Below, one piece after another: positions 1-8,300 of a DNA stretch of 10,216 bases. A program made the translations under genes and the position numbers. The DNA is from JBBRHH01 sp038222915 (GTDB taxonomy: Bacteria > Planctomycetota > Phycisphaerae > Tepidisphaerales > Tepidisphaeraceae), in the NCBI GenBank assembly GCA_038222915.1, contig JBBRHH010000183.1:1-10216 (forward strand), written 5' to 3'. Every line of letters starts with the position of its first letter. The stretch's first letter is position 1. The notes under the pieces were generated by a model. The model searched no databases. It saw only the letters and a program-made list of their open reading frames with translations, and was not told where the DNA came from.

Positions 1-672
1 GAAGGCGCCCCGCGCGTCATCCTCAACTTCGACAAGAGCCAGATGCAGGGCGCAGAAGCGCTCGCCGGCAAACCCGCCATCATGGAACGCGCCGTCGGCG
101 CTGGCCGGGTCATTCTGTTCTCGAGCAACTCCAACACAAAATGGAACGACCTCCTCGTTCAAGCGCATCTCGCCGTCCCTCTTACCCAGCGCGTTCTCGC
201 GTCGCTGGTCCAGCGTCAGGATGAACATCTCACCATCAAGGTCGGCGACAAGTTCGTCCACCGCTTCCCGGCCGACTTCAGCGACCGCGACGCAACCATC
301 ATCAAGCCCGGCAAAAAGGACGCCAAGGACACACGCAAGCTGGAAATGACCAATCGCCAGCCCACCCTCGAATACGACCACACCGACGTCGGCGGGGCCT
401 ATGAAGTCCGCATCGCCGGTGACGATAAACCCGTGCGCTTCGCGGCGCAGGCCGACCCGGCCGAGTCCCGTCTCGACCAACTCACCGAAGAACAGGTCAA
501 GCTGATCGGCGAGAACGCCCAGATCGTCGAATGGAAGCCCGGCATCGTCCTCGAAGACAAACTAAAGACCGATCGCGTCGGCATCGAATTGTGGATCCCC
601 TTCGTCTTCATGGCACTCCTGCTGGCGGCCGCCGAAACGCTGCTGGCACACTGGTTCAGCCGGTCCAAATGA
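1..672 (+). CDS. BatA-like VWA-family membrane protein, C-terminal part (5' truncated)
   Basis: The reading frame is open from base 1, so this is the last 223 residues of a longer protein; the first ATG at 43 is internal. The visible part starts inside an alpha/beta domain (strand GRVILFSS at about 106-129, then a helix ending in LTQRVLASLV). A beta-rich stretch follows, then a DPAESRLDQLTEEQ segment near 454-495, and a single C-terminal membrane helix at about 586-650 ending in ETLLAHWFSRSK. A C-terminal helix of this kind, with a Glu and a Trp-Phe-basic end, is what I know from BatA/aerotolerance-type proteins with a double-transmembrane N-terminus and a VWA domain. Those N-terminal parts lie outside the window, so the VWA is inferred. 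The fragment contains no cysteine. It is 28 bases upstream of a second VWA gene and is probably cotranscribed with it. The family is fairly sure; the function is not. Confidence 0.75.
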   Translation, partial: EGAPRVILNFDKSQMQGAEALAGKPAIMERAVGAGRVILFSSNSNTKWNDLLVQAHLAVPLTQRVLASLVQRQDEHLTIKVGDKFVHRFPADFSDRDATIIKPGKKDAKDTRKLEMTNRQPTLEYDHTDVGGAYEVRIAGDDKPVRFAAQADPAESRLDQLTEEQVKLIGENAQIVEWKPGIVLEDKLKTDRVGIELWIPFVFMALLLAAAETLLAHWFSRSK

Positions 673-700
673 ACAAAGAGATTTATTCAGTGGTGAAACA

Positions 701-3202
701 ATGACCGGTCTATTGATGAAACTTCTGGGGGTCAGTGCCGAACAGGCCAAGCACATTAGCGGCAAAGGCCTGTCGTTCCACGGCTACGGCATCGGCTGGA
801 TGATCTTCTTTGCCATCCTGTTTGCCGCACTCGTTTTCTGGATGTATCGCCGCGCCGGTGAGCACCTCACCCCGTTTCGCCGCTACCTGCTCGCCACCCT
901 TCGATCGCTCTTCCTGCTACTGATCCTCCTGTTGCTTGCCCGCCCCATCCTCGCCTTCACCATCGAGCAAACCATCCGAAAATCGCTGGTTGTCATGATC
1001 GACACCAGCAAGAGCGTCAACATCGAAGATCCCCGCACCGACAAGGCGGATCGCGTCCGCGTCGGTATCGCCAACGGCCAGCTCGATCCAACCAAAGGCC
1101 TCCAGCAGGAGCTCGATGGCAAACAAAACAACGACTTCGCAAAAGTCTCGCGTCTCGACGTTCTGAAAGCCGTCCTCAAGAATGACAAGCTCGATCTCCT
1201 CCCCAAGCTCGCTCGTGAATACGACCTCTCCGTCTACACCTTCGATCGCACCGCCGCCGACGTGAACGTCGGCATCAACAAGTCCGCCCCCATCGACGAA
1301 AAGCCAGGCCAGGGAAACTTTGACCTTTCGTCATGGCGAACCGGGAAATGGATTGACGCCCTCCCCACCAAGGGCCTCGTTACCGCCATCGGCGACAGCG
1401 TCGCCGACGTCACCAACAAAAAGCGCGGCCAGCCGCTCGCCGGCGTCCTGATCATGACCGACGGCGGCAACAACAGCGGCGGCGATCCCGTCCAGGCCGC
1501 CAACCAGGCCAAGCGCGACGGCTTCGCCATTCACACCTTCGGCGTCGGCATTACCTCGCCGCGTGACATCATCGTCGGCGGTATCTTCGCACCCGAAATT
1601 GCCTTCACCAAGGACGAAGTCCCCGTCAACGTCCGCGTCCGGTCCCAGAATCTCGCCGGCGAATCCGCACAGTTGGTCCTGAAGCTCGTCCTCGGCCAGG
1701 CCGAGTTGAAGGTCGACGAGAAGAAGATCGACTTCGGCGGCGACTCCGAACAAGTCATCGCGATGAAGTTCACCCCGCCCGAGAAGGGCACCTTCACGCT
1801 CAAGGCCGAAATCGTTCCGCGTGACGACGAGACCGTCAAAGACAACAACTCGGCCAGCCAGGCGATTAAGGTCGTCGACGACAAGATCAAAGTCCTCCTC
1901 ATCGAGCAGACCCCGCGCTGGGAATACAAGTACCTCTCGGCGATGCTCTCCCGCGACCGCCGCTTCGACTTTCACGCCCTCCTCTTCGAAGGCGACAAGA
2001 ACCTTTCCAAAGGCCAGAACTCGCCGTATCTCGACGAATTTCCCAAGAAGGACGAAGACCTCTTCAAGTATGATCTCGTGATCCTCGGCGACGTCGACCC
2101 CAAGCTGTTTGAAGCCCACCAGATGGAGGTGCTTGAGCGTTTCGTCCGCGAGTTCGGCGGCGCCATGGTCTTTCTCGCCGGCCGCCGTTCCGACCCCAAC
2201 AGCTACAAATCCACTCCATTTGACAAGATGCTCCCCGTCGAGTTGATGAGCGGCGCTGGCGACAGCACCGTCGCCACAGGCGTCGCCGATCGCCCCATCA
2301 AGCTGAAAGTCACGCCCGCCGGCCGTACCAACACCATGCTTCGCATCAGCGATAAAGAGCAGGAAAGCATGGAGCTCTGGAGCAAGCTGCCGCCGGTCTA
2401 CTGGACCGCCCGCGTTCTTCGCGCCAAGGTTGGCGCTGAAGTCCTCATGGTCGATCCCGACGACACCCGCAAATACCACAACGACGAAATGCCCATCATG
2501 GCCATCAAGCCCTTCGGCCGTGGCCAAACCCTCTTCCTCGGCACCGACAACACCTGGCGCTGGCGCAAAAACGCCGGCGACAAGTACTACACCACGCTCT
2601 GGGGCCAGATCACCTACCGCCTCGCGCTGCCCCACCTGCTCGGTGATTCCAAGACCGCCCAGCTCTCCACCAACAAGCAAAAGTATTCGGCCGGCGAACG
2701 CGTCATGGCCTACGCCCGCCTTTACAGCCCGACCTTCCAACCCTGGACCGCTCAAGACCACCCAACGGTCAAAGGCATCATCAAGAAGGTTGGCGAGCCC
2801 GCCGGCCAGATCGGCTCCGCCCGAGAGTTCCAGCTCAAGCCCAGCCAGGACGGCATGTACACCGGCGAGTTCACTGTCACCGACGCCGGTGCGTACGAAT
2901 TCCAGATCGTCGAACGCGAAAAAGATGGGAAGCTGAATTTTGAAGTCGTCGAGCCGCTCAACGAATACGGTGACACCACCGCCATGAACGAGCAGTTGCT
3001 CGAGGACATGTCCGCCGCCAGCGGTGGAACTTTCTTCCGCGAGGAAGATCTATACAAGTTGCCCGAAACACTCGGCAAAGGCACCGATCACCGCTACACC
3101 AAGTTTGAGATCGAGCTCGGTTCCACCTGGATTTACTTCGGCCTGATGATGGCAGTCGTTACGGCTGAGTGGATCGTGCGAAAAGCTTCGCAGTTGAAGT
3201 AG
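701..3202 (+). CDS. Membrane-anchored VWA protein with glutamine-amidotransferase-like domain
   Basis: This is an 833-residue membrane protein. Two N-terminal membrane helices (about 30-50 and 62-86) are followed by a VWA domain with a MIDAS site: D101, S103 and S105 in DTSKS, probably T228, and D254 in IMTDGG. Beta-sandwich-like sequence (about 295-392) leads to an alpha/beta domain (about 395-640) with the look of class I glutamine amidotransferases/ThuA: KVLLIEQTPRWEYKYL, YDLVILGDV, FGGAMVFLAG. The whole protein has no cysteine, so it cannot be a Cys-dependent amidotransferase. A second beta domain (about 655-750) and a C-terminal helix (about 809-826) complete it. The MIDAS and central domains probably sit in the periplasm. 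The start is the ATG at 701, with only a weak purine stretch (677-682) rather far upstream; ATG 716 is an in-frame alternative. VWA proteins of this type usually work with MoxR ATPases, whose gene is not in the window. The family is well supported, the role is not known. Confidence 0.85.
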   Translation: MTGLLMKLLGVSAEQAKHISGKGLSFHGYGIGWMIFFAILFAALVFWMYRRAGEHLTPFRRYLLATLRSLFLLLILLLLARPILAFTIEQTIRKSLVVMIDTSKSVNIEDPRTDKADRVRVGIANGQLDPTKGLQQELDGKQNNDFAKVSRLDVLKAVLKNDKLDLLPKLAREYDLSVYTFDRTAADVNVGINKSAPIDEKPGQGNFDLSSWRTGKWIDALPTKGLVTAIGDSVADVTNKKRGQPLAGVLIMTDGGNNSGGDPVQAANQAKRDGFAIHTFGVGITSPRDIIVGGIFAPEIAFTKDEVPVNVRVRSQNLAGESAQLVLKLVLGQAELKVDEKKIDFGGDSEQVIAMKFTPPEKGTFTLKAEIVPRDDETVKDNNSASQAIKVVDDKIKVLLIEQTPRWEYKYLSAMLSRDRRFDFHALLFEGDKNLSKGQNSPYLDEFPKKDEDLFKYDLVILGDVDPKLFEAHQMEVLERFVREFGGAMVFLAGRRSDPNSYKSTPFDKMLPVELMSGAGDSTVATGVADRPIKLKVTPAGRTNTMLRISDKEQESMELWSKLPPVYWTARVLRAKVGAEVLMVDPDDTRKYHNDEMPIMAIKPFGRGQTLFLGTDNTWRWRKNAGDKYYTTLWGQITYRLALPHLLGDSKTAQLSTNKQKYSAGERVMAYARLYSPTFQPWTAQDHPTVKGIIKKVGEPAGQIGSAREFQLKPSQDGMYTGEFTVTDAGAYEFQIVEREKDGKLNFEVVEPLNEYGDTTAMNEQLLEDMSAASGGTFFREEDLYKLPETLGKGTDHRYTKFEIELGSTWIYFGLMMAVVTAEWIVRKASQLK

Positions 3203-3209
3203 GCAGAAC

Positions 3210-3215
3210 GGAAGA
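3210..3215 (+). promoter_or_regulatory. Ribosome binding site that decides the DUF4175-like start
   Basis: GGAAGA ends seven bases before the ATG at 3223. A GTG at 3169 in the same frame would give 18 more residues, but it overlaps the end of the preceding gene, its extra residues are charged and unlike a membrane-protein N-terminus, and it is less well placed. The ATG at 3223 puts the first membrane helix about 17 residues from the N-terminus. Confidence 0.6.
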
Positions 3216-3222
3216 TACGCGT

Positions 3223-5259
3223 ATGAGTCAGATCCTTCGCTCCAAGATCGCCGGCGTTCGGGGCCGGCTCGGCATCGTCTCGGCCGCCACCGGCATCGCC
3301 ATGGCGGTTGGCGCACTCGTCGTCCTCATTGCGATTCAGATGGTGCTCGATTTCGAGTTGTTAAGCGAAGGCTTGCCCTGGTTCGTGCGCGCCGCGTTCC
3401 TTGCATTCGACCTTGCCCTCATCGCCTTCATTCTCTTTCGTTTCACCATTTATCCGCTCCTCTTCGGCCCCGACGATGACGAAATTGCCCTCATGATGGA
3501 GCGCCACTCCCCCGAATTCCGCAGCCGCCTCATCAGCGCCATTCAGTTGGTTCGCCCCGAAGCGGTTCCCGCCGGTGCCTCCGCTTCGATGGTGCGGGCA
3601 ATGATTTCCGAGACCGAATCGATGGCCCAGCCCATCGACTTCAAGAGCGTCGTCAAATCAGATCGCCTCACCAAGCTCTCCGCTGCCGCCATCCTTCTGG
3701 TCATCTTCGGCGCAGCCCTCGTGGTCTATACAAAGGACGTCAGCGCCGAACTCCTCAAGCGCGTCATGCTCGGAAACAACGAAGTCCCCCGCAAGACGCG
3801 CATCACTCCTGTTACCTACACAAAACTGCTGGCACGCGGTGAAGATGTCACCCTCGCGGTCATTGTCGACGGCGTCGTCCCGACCGATCCATCCGCCCAG
3901 CGCGTCCAATTGAATTACGCTTCCAAGCGCCAGCAGGAAACCATTCCCGACCGGATGCCCGATGCGTATGCGACAACAATCAAAGGGGTGAAGGAGCCGT
4001 TCCGGTACCGCTTCGTCGTTGTCGGCGTCTCTACCGATTGGTACACCATCAGCGTCAAGGGCGAAGCCCCGCTCGATCCGCTCCCCGAGGCCGCCGTTGC
4101 CCCGTCGTCACAGCCGACCGGCATTGAAACCACCTGCCTCACCGGCAGCAATCAGGTCGAACGCGGCGCAAATGTCGTGCTAGCCGTGGCGGTGAAGGGT
4201 GTTCAGGACTCGCGCGCACCACGTGTCCACATCGACATCGCGCCCAAGTCCGGGCATCCGGAAGACGAAGTCGAACATCCGCTTCGCACCGTCGCCGCTT
4301 TCAGCCAGTCCATTGCCAACGTGCAGGAATCGTTCGAATACCGTTTCAAACTCAACGACGGAACAAGCCGCTGGCAGAAGGTCGAAGCCCTGCCCCGCCC
4401 CAGCGTCTCCGACATCACCTGCACGCAGGTATACCCCGCCTACACCAACAAGCAGCCCGCCAACCGCCTCGCCGGTGACCTTTCGCTGCTCGCTGGCAGC
4501 AAACTGCAGGTGAAGATCGCTGCCAACAAGCCCGTCCGGGCCGGCGTCGTCATGCTCGCAGGCCTGAACACCCGCGTGCCCGCCACCGTCGATGCTAAAG
4601 ATCACAAAACCCTCACCGCCGCGTTCGACATCCCCGCCGAAAAGCTCAATGGCTTTGCTGTCCACCTGACCGATGAAGATGGCATCGAATCGCGCGACGA
4701 AGCCACCTATCGCATCGACGTCGTCCCAGACAAGCCCCCGGTTGTCCGCATCACCTGGCCAGACCGCAGCGACATGCTCGTCACCCAGAAGGCGCTGGTG
4801 CTCCTCCGCTACGAAGCCTCCGATGACTTTGGCATCCAGCGCGTCCAACTCCACTTCAAGGTCGACAAGACCGGCGGCCAGGAACAAATCGTTGACCTTC
4901 CCCTCAAGCGTAAGCCCGAGGACAAAGGCCCGGCCACGTCCATCAAGGACCGCTTCGATTGGCCCCTGGGCAATGCCCAGCCACTCGCCCCCGAAGGCAG
5001 CGTCATCGAGTTCTGGGTCGAGGCCATGGACAATAACAATGTCACGGCCGATGGCGGCAAGGGCCTCAGCGAGCATTTCACCCTGAAGGTCGTCAGCCAG
5101 GCCGAGCTCAATCAGGACCTGCTTAGCCGAATGAATGAGTATTTCCACCAATTTGAAAGCACAACCAGCGACCAGGAGACGACCAGCGACGCTCTTGGTA
5201 ATATATTGCTCGGAAAGCCGGCCACGCGACCGACAACACAGAAGGCTCCGGCACCGTAG
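3223..5259 (+). CDS. DUF4175-like membrane protein with tandem beta domains
   Basis: This is a 678-residue protein. Two membrane helices (about 17-42 and 54-80) flank a short loop, a cytoplasmic helical segment with DDDEIALMMERH (about 84-111) follows, and a third helix (about 152-170) leads to a large extracytoplasmic part. That part has two related beta domains. Copy 1 runs from ARGEDVTLAV (residue 204) to YRF (262); copy 2 runs from ERGANVVLAV (313) to YRF (373). A VYPAYTNKQPANRLAGDLSLLAGS segment follows, written here as VYPAYTNKQ (about 404) then GDLSLLAGS, and then a DKPPVVRITWP...EASDDFGI module (D534, D535). These features match what I know of DUF4175-type proteins. Many of those continue into a Gln/Ala-rich coiled coil; here the protein ends in a Thr/Pro/Ala tail and the coiled coil is the next gene. 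It starts 20 bases after the VWA gene, so translation may be coupled. It is probably a structural or partner subunit, not an enzyme. Confidence 0.75.
   Translation: MSQILRSKIAGVRGRLGIVSAATGIAMAVGALVVLIAIQMVLDFELLSEGLPWFVRAAFLAFDLALIAFILFRFTIYPLLFGPDDDEIALMMERHSPEFRSRLISAIQLVRPEAVPAGASASMVRAMISETESMAQPIDFKSVVKSDRLTKLSAAAILLVIFGAALVVYTKDVSAELLKRVMLGNNEVPRKTRITPVTYTKLLARGEDVTLAVIVDGVVPTDPSAQRVQLNYASKRQQETIPDRMPDAYATTIKGVKEPFRYRFVVVGVSTDWYTISVKGEAPLDPLPEAAVAPSSQPTGIETTCLTGSNQVERGANVVLAVAVKGVQDSRAPRVHIDIAPKSGHPEDEVEHPLRTVAAFSQSIANVQESFEYRFKLNDGTSRWQKVEALPRPSVSDITCTQVYPAYTNKQPANRLAGDLSLLAGSKLQVKIAANKPVRAGVVMLAGLNTRVPATVDAKDHKTLTAAFDIPAEKLNGFAVHLTDEDGIESRDEATYRIDVVPDKPPVVRITWPDRSDMLVTQKALVLLRYEASDDFGIQRVQLHFKVDKTGGQEQIVDLPLKRKPEDKGPATSIKDRFDWPLGNAQPLAPEGSVIEFWVEAMDNNNVTADGGKGLSEHFTLKVVSQAELNQDLLSRMNEYFHQFESTTSDQETTSDALGNILLGKPATRPTTQKAPAP
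3832..4365 (+). repeat. Tandem duplicated beta domain inside the DUF4175-like protein
   Basis: Two stretches of similar length read R-G-x-[DN]-V-x-L-A-V-x-V-x-G-V, then a variable part, then [PS]-F-x-Y-R-F. The first runs from 3832 to about 4014 and the second from 4159 to about 4347. The distance from the RG motif to the YRF motif is 58 and 60 residues. The DNA is well diverged, so this is an old protein-level duplication. Confidence 0.6.
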
Positions 5260-5318
5260 TCAATAATACGCAAAGCACTGCGCGAACTTCGGACCGCAAT
5301 TTCTCCGGGAGATCTCTC
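5260..5318 (+). promoter_or_regulatory. 59-base gap with ribosome binding site of the coiled-coil gene
   Basis: This is the largest gap inside the operon. GGGAGA at 5307-5312 lies six bases before the ATG at 5319 and supports that start. The site overlaps the palindrome GAGATCTC (5309-5316). I see no convincing -35/-10 pair, although AT-rich TCAATAATACG at 5261-5271 breaks the local GC-rich composition. An internal promoter cannot be excluded. Confidence 0.5.
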
Positions 5319-8300
5319 ATGACCAAGCGAAACAAAGTCCTGTCCTGGATTTCACTGGCCTGCGCTGGCGTCCTGCCCGCAATCCCCACCTTCGCTGAAT
5401 CCCGGGTCTCTTCGGAAGACATCCGCCAGACCGAAGTGCGCCAGCAGCACATCCGCACCCAAACCCAGGCCGTCGCCGATCAGGTCAACGCCATCGTCGA
5501 TGAATACCGCCGCAACGGCATGACCGGCGAAGAAGTCACCATGCTTGAGGGCATCCAGAAGGTGATGGCCAAGCTCTCCGACAAGGACATGCTCCAGGTC
5601 GTCCAATACCTCCAGGCGGCACGCACGCGCAAAGACGACAGCGCCGCCGGCAAGGCGCTCCTCAGTCAGAAAACCATCATCGTTCAGATGAAGGCGATGC
5701 TGATGGCCTATCAAAAGCAGCAGGCCCTGCAGGAACTCTCCAACGCCCTCCAGAAGTTGGGCGACCGTCAGAATAAAAACCTGCATCAGACCGTCGATCT
5801 TGCCAAGCAGACCACCAATCGTCAGTTCAATAATTTTCAGCCCAACGAAAAGGATTCGCTCACCGTCCAACAGGGCGATCAGGACCAGATCAAAGGCGAA
5901 CTTGGTACTCTCCTTGGCAAGATCGCCAGCCTCGCCCATGACAACGATGAGTCGATCGCCGAAAAACTGAACAAGGCCCTCGCCGCTGCCAAGGACCGCC
6001 AGCTCCAAGCCACCGTCGACAGCAGTTTCGACGACCTGAAAAATGCAAATCTCTATCGCGCCGCCGGTGAGGAAAAAACCGCCCGCGACACGCTCTACGA
6101 CCTGGCCCGACTGGTCGCTCCCGCCAAGGATGAAGTCGCCGCCCTCAAGGCCGCCATCGACAACATCGACAAGGCCATCGCCGTCGAAAAACAGGTCCTC
6201 GATGAAACCAAAAAAGCCGACCTGAACAAGCCCGAGGCCGCCGACATCGAACCCAAACAGGCCGACGCGGTCGACAAAACCGACCAGCTCCGCAAGGACC
6301 TGGAGAACCTCTCTCCCAAGGCTGCCCAGGACTTGAAACAGTCCGAAGAGAAGATGCAGGATGCGCGTTCGAACCTGAACGACAAACAGAAAGACCCGGC
6401 CGCCAAGAACGAACAGGCCGCCGTCGACAAGCTCGAAGCCGCCAAGAAGGACCTGCAGGACCAACTCGCCCAAGCCAAGCCCGCCGATGCGCCCCAGGGC
6501 GACAAGGAAGCGAATCTGAAGGACGAACTGAAGAAGGTTCAGGAGTTGATCAAGCAGGAGGAGAAGGTCAAGCAGGATACCGCCGCCGCCAAAACCCCCG
6601 ATGCCTTGAAGGCCGAAGCTCCCAAGCAGGCCGCCGTCGAAGACAAAGCTCGCGAGGCACAGAAGCAGGTTGCCCAGACGGCGCCCGAAGCGGCCGCCTC
6701 AATCGCCGAAGCCGCCAAGCAGATGGACAAGGCCGAGCAGGCGCTGGCGGACAAGGCTCCGAAAAATCCCGCCGACGAAGAAAAGGCCGCCGTTGATGCG
6801 CTGAAGAAGGCCGAAGACCAACTCAAGGGTGAAATCGCCAAGGCCGAGCAGGAAAAGAAGGACCTCGCGGCCCTCGAAAACGCCCGTGACAAGGTCGCCG
6901 ACCTGATCAAGAAGGAAGAAAAGGTTCAGCAGAACACCGAGAAAGCCGCCGCCCAGCAGGACAAGGCGGACAAGGCGGAGGCAGCCAAGGCGGACAACGC
7001 TAATAAGCCAGATCAGGCCAACAAACCGGATCAAGCCAATAAGCCCGATCAGGCGAATGCCAACAAGCCCGACAAGGCAAACGCCGACGCCAAGCCGGAT
7101 ACCAAGCAACTTGCGGCCGATCAGGCCAAGGTCGCCGAGGACACAAAGCAGGCGCAACAGGAAGTCGCCCAGGCCGCTCCCGATGCAGCCAAGCCCCTCG
7201 AAGACGCCAAGGGCGAAATGCAGGACGCCAAGGGCCAGTTGGATAAGCAGGATGCCAAAGACGCCGCCGCCGACCAGAAGCAGGCCGTCGCCGAACTGAA
7301 CAAAGCCAAGGACGCCCTCGACAAGAAGATCGATGACGTGAAGAAGGATCTCGGCCAGCAGCCCGACAACGCCAAGGCACTCGCCGACGCAGCCGCCAAG
7401 ATCGAAGACCTCCAGCAGCAGGTTGCCCAGGCTCAGGACAAGATGGACGTTGCCGCCGGCGACATCCAGAAACAGCAGCAGGACATTGCCGACGCCCTGA
7501 AGCAGATGGATCAGGCCCCCAAGGACGGCTCACCGCTCGCCCAGGCCGAGAAGGCCGCCCAGGACGCCGCCAAGGATCTTCAGAAGGGCGACAACCAGGC
7601 CGCCGCCAAGGACATGGCCAAGGCCGAAGCCGCCATCAAGGACGCCGCCGCACAAGCCGAGAAGGCCGACGCCGGCCAGAAGCCCGACGCGGGCCAGGGC
7701 GAAAAGCCCGACGCCGGGCAGAAAGCCGACGCTGGTCAGAAGCCGGATGCAGGCCAGGGTGAGAAACCAGACGCAGGACAAAAGGCCGACGCAGGTCAGG
7801 GTGAAAAACCCGACGCGGGTCAAGGTGAGAAGCCCGATGCAGGACAGAAGGCCGATGCAGGCAAGCCGGACGCAGGCCAGGGTGAAAAGGGGCAGGGTGA
7901 AAAGGGTCAGGGCGGCAAGCCCGACGCCGGCCAACTCGCCGATTTAGCCAAGAAGGAAGCGGCCCTCGAAAAGGCGCTCGCACAGCAAGCTCAAAATGCC
8001 GCGGCCGAAGCCAAAGCCGACGCCCAGGCCGCCCAGCAACTCGAGAAAGCCGCCGAACAGGCCGGCGATCTCGCCGCCGGAGACAAAGGCGCATTGCCCG
8101 ACAATGCCGAACAGGCGTTGCAACAGGCCGAGCAGGCCGCGTCTCAGGCCGCCGCCGACGCAGCAGTCGGCGATACGCCCGGTGCCCAGGCCAGCGCACA
8201 GGCTGCCCAGGCGGCTCTAGCCCAGGCCCAAGCCGCCGTCGCCATGGCACAGGCGGGTCTTGGTCAACAGGCCAGCGCCGCCCAGCCAGGCCAACCCGGT

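Noticed and set aside
1331..2761. 476-codon open frame on the - strand
   Set aside because: It is codon-aligned with the sense gene, so its stops would need sense TTA, CTA or TCA, which are rare in this GC-rich DNA. Its translation is Gly/Val/Asp-rich without domain character, while the sense strand has clear VWA motifs.
3169..3222. Upstream GTG start for the DUF4175-like gene
   Set aside because: It overlaps the end of the preceding gene, while ATG 3223 has GGAAGA at a good distance and a more typical membrane-protein N-terminus.
4180..5151. 323-codon open frame on the - strand
   Set aside because: Same codon-aligned antisense effect. The sense strand encodes the DUF4175-like beta domains.
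5195..5271. Internal promoter before the coiled-coil gene
   Set aside because: AT-rich patches (AATATATT near 5200, TCAATAATACG at 5261) exist, but no -35/-10 pair with suitable spacing could be assembled.
5355..5372. Lipoprotein signal at C15 of the coiled-coil protein
   Set aside because: The residues before C15 (S-L-A) fit the lipobox poorly, and a signal peptidase I site after residue 26 fits better.
5352..6473. 373-codon open frame on the - strand
   Set aside because: Codon-aligned antisense of the coiled-coil gene. Its Leu/Gly/Val-rich sequence is what reversed Lys/Gln/Asp/Ala codons give.
7662..7934. CRISPR or other DNA-level tandem array
   Set aside because: The units are in-frame peptide repeats with variable codons and no spacers.
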